Shown in pieces: positions 1-6,169 of a stretch of DNA of 6,169 nt. Origin of the DNA: JARRJY01 sp037388705 (GTDB taxonomy: Bacteria > Pseudomonadota > Gammaproteobacteria > UBA6429 > Thiohalophilaceae); assembly GCA_037388705.1 (NCBI GenBank), contig JARRJY010000103.1, positions 1-6,169 of the forward strand, given 5' to 3'. Position 1 is the first letter of the stretch, and each line of letters opens with the position of its first letter. The notes beneath the pieces are model-generated. The model was not told the origin of the DNA. It did no database searches and saw nothing but the letters and a program-made list of their open reading frames with translations. Position numbers and translations under genes: made by a program.

Positions 1-1
1 A

Positions 2-223
2 ATCGAGAGAGACCAGGAACTGGTAATAGAAATCCTGCGCCAGGGACAAGCATCAGGTGAGTTTGATATTGATGATCTGGTCAGTACTGCCGAGGCAGTT
101 CGTAACGCCACGGTGAAGTTCTGTATGCCATTGTTTATGCATATGTATCCACTTGAAGAGTTTGAACGCATGGCAAATGAAGTTGTACAGCTATTACTGA
201 AAGGTCTTATAAAACACAAATAA
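2..223 (+). CDS. TetR-family transcriptional regulator, C-terminal part (5' truncated by window)
   Basis: An open frame enters from the window edge and ends at TAA 221-223, giving 73 residues. It resembles the ligand-binding C-terminal half of TetR-family repressors: a helix ending in GQASGEFDIDD, then AVRNATVKFCMP, and a closing amphipathic helix ANEVVQLLLKGLIKHK. The G-x-x-x-GEF pattern followed by an acidic stretch, the 'AVR.AT..F..P' helix and the 'LLLKGL' end are typical of the family. The N-terminal helix-turn-helix is outside the window, so DNA binding cannot be checked. The gene points the same way as the transporter operon and ends 67 bases before its start. Such regulators commonly control an adjacent efflux or export gene and themselves, so it may regulate the RND operon; that link is inferred from position only. 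Confidence 0.75.
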   Translation: MERDQELVIEILRQGQASGEFDIDDLVSTAEAVRNATVKFCMPLFMHMYPLEEFERMANEVVQLLLKGLIKHK

Positions 224-234
224 AAGTTTCTCGC

Positions 235-264
235 ACACTGGATAAGTTACGCAATTTCCAGTGT
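235..264. promoter_or_regulatory. 8-bp perfect inverted repeat, candidate operator or 5'-leader hairpin
   Basis: ACACTGGA (235-242) and TCCAGTGT (257-264) are exact reverse complements separated by 14 bases, in the gap between the TetR-like gene and the transporter start. A two-fold symmetric site here fits the operator of a dimeric regulator such as the upstream TetR-like protein. As RNA it would form an 8-bp stem with a 14-nt loop, 13 bases before the ribosome binding site. No run of T follows, so it is not a typical intrinsic terminator. I saw no convincing -35/-10 pair around it. The function is inference; the repeat itself is seen directly. Confidence 0.5.
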
Positions 265-277
265 TAAGAATGGATAT

Positions 278-283
278 AGGAGA
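278..283 (+). promoter_or_regulatory. Shine-Dalgarno site that fixes the transporter start at 291
   Basis: AGGAGA sits 7 bases before ATG 291, an ideal spacing. The longer in-frame starts at GTG 261 and ATG 270 have no comparable site, and GTG 261 lies inside the inverted repeat, so 291 is the favoured start. Confidence 0.8.
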
Positions 284-290
284 CAGTGCC

Positions 291-2585
291 ATGGAGCAGT
301 TTGAAGCAAATTTTGGGCGCTATGTACTGAAGTACCGTTGGTTCATTATCCTGCTATCGGTTGTACTGGTGATGTTGGCGGCCAGTGGTGGCAAGAATCT
401 CAAGTTTGATACCAATTACCGGGTGTTTTTCAGTGATGATAACCCGCAACTTAAGGCGTTTGATAAACTCGAACAAACCTATACGCGTAACGATAACGTC
501 CTGTTCGTGTTAACGCCAAAAGACGGTAACGTATTTACGCGCGAGACACTGGCGGTCGTAGAAGCGGTTACCGAAAAAGCCTGGCAAATACCTTATTCAA
601 TTCGTGTTGACTCCATTACCAACTTTCAGCATACCTTTGCGGAAGGGGATGATCTTGTCGTACAGGATCTTGTCTCAGATGCAAAAAATTTATCTGACGA
701 AGAAATAAAACAGATCCGTAACACCGTTAATAATGAGCCGCTACTGGCACAGCGGCTGATTTCACCATCCGGACATGTGACCTCGGTATCTGTCACTATC
801 CAGTTACCAGGTAAAGATGAAACCAAGGAAGTACCCGAGGTAGTCAGCTTTGCACGTGCTATGGCTGATGAAATTCGTCAGCAAGCTCCCAATGTTGAAG
901 TACGTTTATCCGGCATGGTGTTAATGAACAATGCTTTTTCAGAAGCTTCAAAGAACGACATAACAAGCCTGGTACCAATGAGTTTCCTGGTCATGCTTAT
1001 TGTACTGGGTGTATTGTTAAAAGGCATTTCTACAACATTTGGTATTATGCTAGTTATCATGATGTCGATAGTCAGCGGTATGGGGTTGGGCGGGTACATA
1101 GGTTTCCCATTAACACCACCATCAGCCACGGCACCAACCATTATATTAACGGTAGCCATTGCCAATTCGGTGCATGTACTCATTACCTTTATTTATGAAA
1201 TGCGTAAAGGAGCAGGAAAACATGATGCATTAGTGGAAAGTTTACGGGTAAACCTGCAACCGGTGTTCCTCGCCAGCCTGACAACCGCAATTGGTTTTTT
1301 GAGCATGAATTTTTCCGAAGTGCCACCGTTTCGTCATCTGGGTAATTTCGTAGCGATGGGGGTAGGTGTATCTTTCCTTCTGTCAGTAACATTTTTACCT
1401 GCACTGATTTCACTGTTACCTGTGCGAATTAAGCCACAGCCAAATGGTAAAGATACCTTGATGGTTAAGATGGGAAACTTTGTTGTAACACAACAGAACA
1501 AACTTCTGATTAGTATGGGTGTAATAATTGTTGTACTTATTTCATTTTTACCACGTAACGAACTTAACGATATTTTTGTTAACTATTTCGATGAGACAAC
1601 ATCATTCAGACAACAGTCGGATTATGTAAATGAAAACCTGACCGGACTTTATGTGCTTGATTATTCTTTAGAGAGCGGTGAAGAGAGCGGTATCAGTAAT
1701 CCAAAATTTATGCATGAAGCTGAAGCGTTTGCCAACTGGTATAGAATGCAACCAGAAACACGCCATGTCAATATCATGACAGACATTATGAAACGCTTGA
1801 ACAAGAATATGCATGGCGATAATCCTGACTGGTATAAAGTACCTGATAATCGTGACCTGGCCGCGCAGTATTTATTGATGTACGAAATGTCGTTACCTTA
1901 TGGACTGGACTTGAATAATCAGATCAACATTAATAAATCCGCAGTACGGATGACGGTATCCATCGTCACCAGTTCGAGCAATGATATTATTGCTTTGGAA
2001 AGTCGCGCGCAGGAGTGGTTAAGAAAGAACACAACGCATATCAAGAATGCAGATGGTAGTGGCCCAACCATTATGTTTGCCAATATCGGCAAGCGAAATA
2101 TCAGGAGCATGTTACTGGGCACAACAATCGCATTGATACTGATATCAGGAATCCTGATCTTTGCACTACGATCATTGACTACCGGGCTGGTCAGCATGAT
2201 TCCCAACCTGGTGCCAGCTGCCATGGGCTTTGGACTATGGGGATTGTTCGTAGGAGAGGTCGGGCTTGCCCTGTCAGTAGTAACAACCATGACGCTGGGT
2301 ATCGTGGTTGATGACACCGTACATTTTTTAAGTAAATATTTGCGAGCCAGGCGGGAACATGAATATAGCGCCCCTCAGGCAGTGCGTTATGCGTTTAACC
2401 ATGTGGGACGTGCCCTGGTTACAACATCAATTGTCCTGGTGGCTGGTTTCCTGGTACTGGCACAATCGCATTTTGAACTGAATGCAGGCATGGGCTTGTT
2501 AACCGCCGTGGTAATTGCCCTGGCACTGGCAGCTGACTTACTGTTCTTACCACCGCTACTGATGAAACTGGAGAAGAAATCATGA
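291..2585 (+). CDS. RND superfamily (MMPL/COG1033-type) inner-membrane transporter
   Basis: This 764-residue protein has the duplicated RND layout. TM1 (about 15-31) is followed by a periplasmic domain (about 32-225), then TM2-6 (about 226-244, 250-270, 281-304, 324-342, 351-377). TM7 (about 404-420) is followed by a second periplasmic domain (421-605), then TM8-12 (about 606-626, 631-656, 660-684, 707-726, 731-758). The length is usual for the single-polypeptide MMPL-like exporters, which are shorter than AcrB-type pumps. TM10 carries GIVVDDTVHF with D674 and D675, where RND proteins keep their proton-relay acids. The matching place in TM4 reads VAIANSVHVL, with N292 and no acid. Family members move lipids, hydrophobic compounds or drugs using the proton gradient. 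The gene begins the tight operon with a LolA-like protein and an outer-membrane barrel, which points to envelope lipid or hydrophobic export rather than a tripartite drug pump; no adaptor gene is seen. Start 291 is chosen for its Shine-Dalgarno; an in-frame GTG at 261 would add 10 residues. The substrate is unknown. Confidence 0.92.
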   Translation: MEQFEANFGRYVLKYRWFIILLSVVLVMLAASGGKNLKFDTNYRVFFSDDNPQLKAFDKLEQTYTRNDNVLFVLTPKDGNVFTRETLAVVEAVTEKAWQIPYSIRVDSITNFQHTFAEGDDLVVQDLVSDAKNLSDEEIKQIRNTVNNEPLLAQRLISPSGHVTSVSVTIQLPGKDETKEVPEVVSFARAMADEIRQQAPNVEVRLSGMVLMNNAFSEASKNDITSLVPMSFLVMLIVLGVLLKGISTTFGIMLVIMMSIVSGMGLGGYIGFPLTPPSATAPTIILTVAIANSVHVLITFIYEMRKGAGKHDALVESLRVNLQPVFLASLTTAIGFLSMNFSEVPPFRHLGNFVAMGVGVSFLLSVTFLPALISLLPVRIKPQPNGKDTLMVKMGNFVVTQQNKLLISMGVIIVVLISFLPRNELNDIFVNYFDETTSFRQQSDYVNENLTGLYVLDYSLESGEESGISNPKFMHEAEAFANWYRMQPETRHVNIMTDIMKRLNKNMHGDNPDWYKVPDNRDLAAQYLLMYEMSLPYGLDLNNQININKSAVRMTVSIVTSSSNDIIALESRAQEWLRKNTTHIKNADGSGPTIMFANIGKRNIRSMLLGTTIALILISGILIFALRSLTTGLVSMIPNLVPAAMGFGLWGLFVGEVGLALSVVTTMTLGIVVDDTVHFLSKYLRARREHEYSAPQAVRYAFNHVGRALVTTSIVLVAGFLVLAQSHFELNAGMGLLTAVVIALALAADLLFLPPLLMKLEKKS

Positions 2586-3361
2586 AACAGATTATTGTAG
2601 TCGGCGCCCTGTTATTTATTGCAGGTTACAGCTACGGACAAACCGCGGAAGAAAAAGGACTGGCAATAGCAGTAGAAGCAGACAAGCGTGACCAGGGATG
2701 GACGGACCAGGCTACCACGCTGAAAATGATCCTGCGTAATCGTCACGGCGATGAAAGCACCCGCGAAATACATGGTAAGGCACTGGAAGTACAGGGTGAT
2801 GGTGACAAGTCACTGATCGTGTTTGATACCCCTCGCGATGTAAAAGGTACCGCATTTCTTAGTTATACCCATGCATTAAAACCAGATGAGCAATGGTTAT
2901 ACCTGCCTGCCCTGAAACGGGTTAAGCGTATTTCTTCATCCAATAAGTCAGGTCCTTTTATGGGTAGCGAGTTTGCCTATGAAGATATTTCTTCCCAGGA
3001 AGTGGAAAAGTACAAGTACAAGTTTATCAAGGATGATAAGCATGAAGGCCGCAAGGTGTTTGTTACAGAACAATATCCTCAGTATAAACATTCAGGCTAT
3101 ACCAGGCAGATTGTGTGGCTGGATAAGGAAATGTACCAGCCTTTAAAGATCGAGTTTTATGATCGTAAAGGTAGCCTGTTAAAGACATTAACCCAGCATG
3201 AGTACAAGCAGTACCTGAATAAATACTGGCGACCATCACGTATGGAAATGGTGAACCATCAGACTGGTAAAAGCACCACGCTATTATGGTTGTCTTACAA
3301 ATATAAAAATGGTTTCAGTGTGCGCGACTTTGATCGTAATAGCCTGAAACGTGCCCGGTAA
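2582..3361 (+). CDS. Periplasmic LolA-like protein (outer membrane lipoprotein-sorting protein family)
   Basis: A 259-residue secreted protein. Residues 1-19 form a signal peptide (one Lys, hydrophobic core IIVVGALLFIAG, probable cleavage after SYG19); there is no lipobox cysteine, so it should be soluble in the periplasm. The mature part matches the LolA-like family usually annotated 'outer membrane lipoprotein-sorting protein': DQGWTDQ (37-43), FDTPRDVKGTAFLSY (81-95), DEQWLYLPALKRVKRISSSN (102-121), GPFMGSEFAYEDIS (124-137), YWRPSRMEM (225-233) and VRDFDRNSLKR (247-257). Relatives have an open half-barrel able to hold acyl chains. It is not the housekeeping LolA, being longer and paired with an RND transporter. 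Its ATG overlaps the transporter stop as ATGA, and GGAGAAG (2570-2576) lies 5 bases upstream, so translation is coupled. The likely role is to carry the transporter's substrate across the periplasm; this is inferred from family and context. Confidence 0.88.
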   Translation: MKQIIVVGALLFIAGYSYGQTAEEKGLAIAVEADKRDQGWTDQATTLKMILRNRHGDESTREIHGKALEVQGDGDKSLIVFDTPRDVKGTAFLSYTHALKPDEQWLYLPALKRVKRISSSNKSGPFMGSEFAYEDISSQEVEKYKYKFIKDDKHEGRKVFVTEQYPQYKHSGYTRQIVWLDKEMYQPLKIEFYDRKGSLLKTLTQHEYKQYLNKYWRPSRMEMVNHQTGKSTTLLWLSYKYKNGFSVRDFDRNSLKRAR

Positions 3362-3364
3362 GAT

Positions 3365-4540
3365 ATGCGGTTAACTGTTATAATAGTATTGCTATGTAAC
3401 TGGGTATCAGTTATGGCTAGCGAATGGTCCGGCTATGTCGTCGCCGAGTATCGCTATTTTTCGGAAGAATCACTGTCGGCCGATCAGCATGATAGTTATG
3501 TTTCTGTTTCCGCGCAGCCAGAGTGGTTTCACCAATGGGATCGCGGTAAACAGAGTTTTGCCTTTGTGCCGTTTATCCGCGAGGACCAGTATGATGATGA
3601 GCGTTCCCATGTTGATATCAGGGAACTCACGTGGCTGAAAGCCGCTGAAGACTGGGAATTACGTATTGGTATCCGTAAAGTGTTCTGGGGTGTCACCGAG
3701 TCACAGCACCTGGTTGATATCATAAACCAGACCGACCTTGTCGAAAACATCGATGGAGAAGATAAACTGGGCCAGCCGATGGTTAACCTGGCACTAATCA
3801 ATGACTGGGGTACGCTGGATTTATTTGTGCTGCCCTATTTTCGGGAACGTACTTTTCCCGGTGTAGAGGGAAGGCTAAGAACCACTCCATATGTCGATAC
3901 TGACAATGCACAATACGAGTCAGACAAGAAGGAACAGCACGTTGATTATGCTCTCCGCTGGAAGCATTACATTGGTGACTGGGATTTTGGTTTAAGTCAT
4001 TTTTATGGGACCAGTCGCGATCCCCGGTTTGTGCTAAACCCTGTCCCCGAGCCTGTGTTTGTTCCGTATTACGAACTGATTCACCAGACTGGACTCGATG
4101 TACAGGCGACACTGGGCGCGTGGCTATGGAAGCTGGAAGTTATACGACGCAGCAGTGACTTAGAAAGCTATAGCGCGGCAACCGGGGGATTTGAATATAC
4201 CTTTTACGGTGTAATGGAGTCAGCAGCAGATATCGGGCTGGTAATGGAATACCTGTATGATGATCGAGGTCAGCTGGCCAGTACACCATTCCAGGATGAC
4301 CTGATGCTCGGCGTACGGTTAACCCTCAATGATGAATCCTCCACCGAAGCCCTGGTTGGAGTTATTGATGATCGTGACAGTCGTGCAAGAATGTATAGTA
4401 TTGAAGCAAGTCGACGCTTTGGTAATCACTGGAAAATGAGTCTTGAGGGGCGCTGGTTTGATAACATACCGGACACTGATCCACTTTATTCTTATAAAAA
4501 TGATGATGTCATTCAGCTTGAGATAGCCTATTATTTTTAG
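3365..4540 (+). CDS. Putative outer-membrane beta-barrel protein (DUF1302/porin-like)
   Basis: A 391-residue protein with a signal peptide (1-18, cleavage likely at VMA|SEW). The mature chain is rich in alternating aromatic and polar strands (for example YVVAEYRYF, WELRIGIRKVFWG, DYALRWKHYIGDWDFGLSHFYG, LMLGVRLTL, YSIEASRRF) and ends IQLEIAYYF with a C-terminal Phe, the usual signal for BAM-mediated barrel insertion. The segment around RKVFWGVTESQHLVD (104-118), followed by GEDKLGQPMVNL (131-142), is its most motif-like part. It recalls the 'G-x-x-x-x-x-WG' strand of DUF1302-type porins found beside other RND transporters, but I cannot assign it firmly. The start lies 3 bases after the previous stop with only a weak GGTAAG (3357-3362), so it probably depends on coupled translation. 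In this operon it would be the outer-membrane end of the route; whether it is a pore, receptor or insertase is unknown. Confidence 0.82.
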   Translation: MRLTVIIVLLCNWVSVMASEWSGYVVAEYRYFSEESLSADQHDSYVSVSAQPEWFHQWDRGKQSFAFVPFIREDQYDDERSHVDIRELTWLKAAEDWELRIGIRKVFWGVTESQHLVDIINQTDLVENIDGEDKLGQPMVNLALINDWGTLDLFVLPYFRERTFPGVEGRLRTTPYVDTDNAQYESDKKEQHVDYALRWKHYIGDWDFGLSHFYGTSRDPRFVLNPVPEPVFVPYYELIHQTGLDVQATLGAWLWKLEVIRRSSDLESYSAATGGFEYTFYGVMESAADIGLVMEYLYDDRGQLASTPFQDDLMLGVRLTLNDESSTEALVGVIDDRDSRARMYSIEASRRFGNHWKMSLEGRWFDNIPDTDPLYSYKNDDVIQLEIAYYF

Positions 4541-5392
4541 ATGCTAAAAACAAAAAAGAAACAACTAGTCCTTTCTATACTGTTTATTTCTATTGCTATT
4601 GTCGCTATTGGAGGCTGGCTTGACGACACAAGTTCTAGTTATACCGAAGCGACTTTTAACCGGGCACTGGTTGCATTTGGTATAGCCAAGGGTTTAAATG
4701 GTGTGATCTCGGTAGCACAGGGAACCGAAGTAGCATTGCAGCCTGCCGGTGTGGGCGTTAACTTTACCCCCGGTGAAATCCTCGATCCTATCAATGACCT
4801 GATCGAACAGTTTTCCTGGATCATGTTAGCCAGTACCGCATCGCTGGGCGTGCAACGTATTTTATTAAACATCAGTGTCTGGCCGTGGTTTTCCGGTTTC
4901 GTCGTGTTATTACTGGTTATAGTTGTAATGAGTTACTGGTATAAACCGGTGCAGCAGGTATCATGGCGACCTCTACTATTCAAAACTATGCTGGTGTTTG
5001 TCTTCCTGCGTTTTTCTGTACCGCTGATCGCGATTGGAAGTGAACTGGTTTATTCCCAGTTCCTGTCAGAGCAATATATCGAATCAAGTCAACAGCTGGA
5101 ACAGACCACCGATCGTATAACGCAAATCAACCAGGTTGAAGAAAAAAACGCGCCCGGGAAGAAAAAGCAATCCATACTTGATTCAGTAAAAGAACTCTAC
5201 AGCTCTACAGCTGCCGCGATGGATATCGATGCGCGCGTTGAACAATATAAAAAAGCTGCTGGAGATGCCACCCGGCACGCGATCAACCTGATCGTGGTAT
5301 TTATTTTCCAGACAATATTATTTCCATTACTGTTTTTACTGGTGGTATACCAGTTACTGAAAAAATTAATAAAACTGGAATGGATTAAATGA
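4541..5392 (+). CDS. Conserved-looking inner-membrane protein of unknown function
   Basis: A 283-residue membrane protein I cannot assign to a named family. It has a basic start (KTKKK), TM1 at about 8-25, then an exported-looking stretch with small residues and a Gly/Pro patch (GLNGVISVAQGTEVALQPAG, 51-70). A weakly hydrophobic segment (about 91-111) is followed by TMs at about 115-133 and 145-170. A polar, Gln/Glu/Lys-rich helical region (about 172-245) is probably coiled or amphipathic. A long C-terminal TM (about 247-271) ends in LLKKLIKLEWIK. The ATG abuts the preceding TAG with no gap and no Shine-Dalgarno at normal distance, so it likely relies on terminating ribosomes from the barrel gene. 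The next Met is at residue 95, so this start is the only sensible one. The coupling implies it serves the same transport system, perhaps as a membrane accessory or scaffold; that is inference. It is the last gene of the compact operon. Confidence 0.8.
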   Translation: MLKTKKKQLVLSILFISIAIVAIGGWLDDTSSSYTEATFNRALVAFGIAKGLNGVISVAQGTEVALQPAGVGVNFTPGEILDPINDLIEQFSWIMLASTASLGVQRILLNISVWPWFSGFVVLLLVIVVMSYWYKPVQQVSWRPLLFKTMLVFVFLRFSVPLIAIGSELVYSQFLSEQYIESSQQLEQTTDRITQINQVEEKNAPGKKKQSILDSVKELYSSTAAAMDIDARVEQYKKAAGDATRHAINLIVVFIFQTILFPLLFLLVVYQLLKKLIKLEWIK

Positions 5393-5407
5393 TGAATGGC
5401 TGATAAC

Positions 5408-5425
5408 GACCCAAAGCGGACATTC
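5408..5425. repeat. Short motif resembling a dispersed bacterial repeat
   Basis: GACCCAAAGCGGACATTC lies just after the operon. From memory, this kind of 'GGGTC next to GCTTTG/GTCCGC' sequence recurs between genes in many proteobacterial genomes, where spurious translations contain 'NDPKRTF'. Here the + strand gives a 13-codon frame from ATG 5396 reading MADNDPKRTFDYY, which I do not call a gene. Only one copy is in the window, so its repeat status cannot be proved here. Confidence 0.35.
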
Positions 5426-5448
5426 GACTATTACTAAATTATTAGAAT

Positions 5449-5876
5449 ATGGATATCAAAATAAGTCAGTTTCTTAAGCTAGGTTTAATTACACCTGTTG
5501 GAATTACATTAATAGTTCTGCTTTGGACATTTGTTATCTCGCCATTTACACAATATGGAACCCAAGTTATGACGTTGATTTAGAATATGAGTATTCTGTT
5601 ATGTCAAAGTTATATAAAGGTAAAAAACCTCATCTTTACACCATTACCATTAAAAAAGAGGCCGAAGATATTGTAAATAAGTTTAAGGTAGGTGATGAGG
5701 TTCCGGTATTTTACAATCCAGAAGAGCCCGAGAACTCTGTTTTGATAACTGGTCCTAGAAAAGATAAGCCTTATCACGAATACGCAATGAGCATTATTGT
5801 GATTCTGACAGGATTTATTCTTGCATATGCTAACCTGGATACTTTCAAAGAAGCTTATGAGCTACTTATGAATTAA
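5449..5876 (+). pseudogene. DUF3592-like membrane protein gene, apparently frameshifted and internally shortened
   Basis: Two adjacent frames together look like one small membrane protein. From ATG 5449 a 44-residue frame gives a hydrophobic N-terminus (LGLITPVGITLIVLLWTFVI) and stops at TAG 5581-5583. The next frame carries the body of a DUF3592-type protein: YDVDLEYEYSV, LYKGKK, EAEDIVNKFKVGDEVPVFYNPEEPENSVLITG as successive motifs, then a second TM. DUF3592 proteins normally have an N-terminal TM, a linker of roughly 20-30 residues, the Y-x-Y-x-V strand, the VPVFYNP-type motif and a C-terminal TM. Here the linker is nearly absent and the frame changes exactly there, which fits a net loss of 3k+1 bases. 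Neither frame has a good ribosome binding site. A sequencing error, or a single-base shift in a short-linker family member, are the alternatives. Confidence 0.55.
5523..5876 (+). CDS. Intact downstream frame of the DUF3592-like gene
   Basis: This is the longest open frame in the region (117 codons from TTG 5523; the first ATG in frame is 5601). Residues from about 16 on carry the DUF3592-like signature: YDVDLEYEYSV, then GDEVPVFYNPEEPENSVL (57-74), with a TM at about 87-104. The first 12-15 residues are probably not real coding sequence, because they overlap in another frame the stretch that encodes a convincing transmembrane helix. No Shine-Dalgarno precedes TTG 5523 or ATG 5601. If it is translated, the product would be a single-TM protein lacking the family's N-terminal anchor. 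The function of DUF3592 is not known. It is kept as a separate entry because the frame itself is open. Confidence 0.45.
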   Translation: MDICYLAIYTIWNPSYDVDLEYEYSVMSKLYKGKKPHLYTITIKKEAEDIVNKFKVGDEVPVFYNPEEPENSVLITGPRKDKPYHEYAMSIIVILTGFILAYANLDTFKEAYELLMN

Positions 5877-5936
5877 ATATTTGTGTGACCGCTTATTTAT
5901 AGCCGACAGCGAATAATGCAGGAATTATAAAAAAAT

Positions 5937-5940
5937 AGGA
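5937..5940 (+). promoter_or_regulatory. Ribosome binding site of the last gene
   Basis: AGGA lies 5 bases before ATG 5946, after an A-rich tract. It supports calling the short 3'-truncated gene that follows. Confidence 0.55.
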
Positions 5941-5945
5941 AAATC

Positions 5946-6169
5946 ATGGAACAAAGCACAAGGACTCTATTTACAATTAATGCCATCTTATACTTGGTTT
6001 ATGCCGTTGGCGTCTTCTTTATCATTCCGAATTTCGAAAAATTATTCGATGGTTTTGAAACGAAACTGGAAGGTTTAAGCCTATTAGTAATTGTAACCTA
6101 CCGTTTCTGGTTTATTTTTCCTGTATTTTTTATAGGCATACTCTTTTACTCTAAAGGGAAAGAAATGAC
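5946..6169 (+). CDS. Small membrane protein, N-terminal part (3' truncated by window)
   Basis: The frame is open from ATG 5946 to the window end (74 codons and 2 bases) with an AGGA ribosome binding site. The protein starts MEQSTRTLF and has two hydrophobic helices: about 9-27 (FTINAILYLVYAVGVFFII) and about 46-67 (LLVIVTYRFWFIFPVFFIGILF). They are joined by a polar loop PNFEKLFDGFETKLEG, and KGKEM follows at the end. The pattern 'P-x-F-x-x-[LI]-F-x-x-F' between two TMs occurs in small uncharacterised membrane proteins of gammaproteobacteria, but I do not recognise a named family. It follows the DUF3592-like remnant by 69 bases in the same AT-rich stretch, so both may belong to an accessory segment. 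Function unknown. Confidence 0.65.
   Translation, partial: MEQSTRTLFTINAILYLVYAVGVFFIIPNFEKLFDGFETKLEGLSLLVIVTYRFWFIFPVFFIGILFYSKGKEM

Noticed and set aside
261..290. Longer RND start at GTG 261 or ATG 270
   Set aside because: Neither has a ribosome binding site at proper distance, while ATG 291 has AGGAGA 7 bases upstream; the extra 10 residues also add nothing typical of the family.
3435..3638. 67-codon + strand frame inside the barrel gene
   Set aside because: Out-of-frame overlap with a gene that has a signal peptide and barrel end; no independent evidence.
626..4112. Several minus-strand open frames of 66-132 codons inside the operon genes
   Set aside because: They lie wholly within strongly supported + strand genes, have no family-like motifs and no ribosome binding sites; they are shadows.
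4639..4872. 77-codon minus-strand frame inside the unknown membrane protein gene
   Set aside because: It is a shadow of a translationally coupled gene with clear transmembrane segments.
5195..5210. Direct repeat CTCTACAG twice in a row in the fourth operon gene
   Set aside because: Only two 8-base copies within coding sequence and no wider structure; likely chance.
5891..5919. Possible terminator hairpin: GCTTATT paired with AATAATGC (one bulged T)
   Set aside because: The stem is AT-rich and interrupted, and is followed by A-rich rather than T-rich sequence, so it does not look like an intrinsic terminator on the + strand.

Overview
The window looks like bacterial chromosome, most likely from a gammaproteobacterium of moderate GC content. 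That placement is an inference from protein style, Shine-Dalgarno sites and gene order; no rRNA or marker gene is present to confirm it. All supported genes lie on the + strand.

Layout: (1) Bases 2-223 are the 3' end of a TetR-family regulator whose DNA-binding half lies outside the window. (2) Bases 224-290 are a short intergenic region with a perfect 8-bp inverted repeat and a strong ribosome binding site. (3) Bases 291-5392 hold four genes packed with no room between them: a 12-TM RND/MMPL-type inner-membrane transporter; a secreted periplasmic protein of the LolA-like 'outer membrane lipoprotein-sorting protein' family; an outer-membrane beta-barrel protein; and a multi-spanning membrane protein of unknown function. 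The junctions are a 4-base ATGA overlap, a 3-base gap and a directly abutting TAG|ATG, so this is almost certainly one translationally coupled operon. (4) From about 5393 the sequence becomes visibly more AT-rich. It holds a short motif resembling a dispersed repeat, a DUF3592-like gene that appears frameshifted and internally shortened, and the start of a small two-TM membrane protein that runs off the window end.

How the genes may work together: the RND protein would use the proton gradient to extract or release a hydrophobic substrate at the inner membrane. The LolA-like protein, whose fold carries acyl chains in known relatives, would take it across the periplasm, and the barrel would act at the outer membrane. 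The fourth protein would be an inner-membrane accessory factor. This gives an envelope-spanning set for a lipid or other hydrophobic compound, possibly controlled by the upstream TetR regulator. The substrate cannot be read from the sequence. The RND-LolA-like pairing is a known genomic theme; the barrel and especially the fourth membrane protein are the less described parts.
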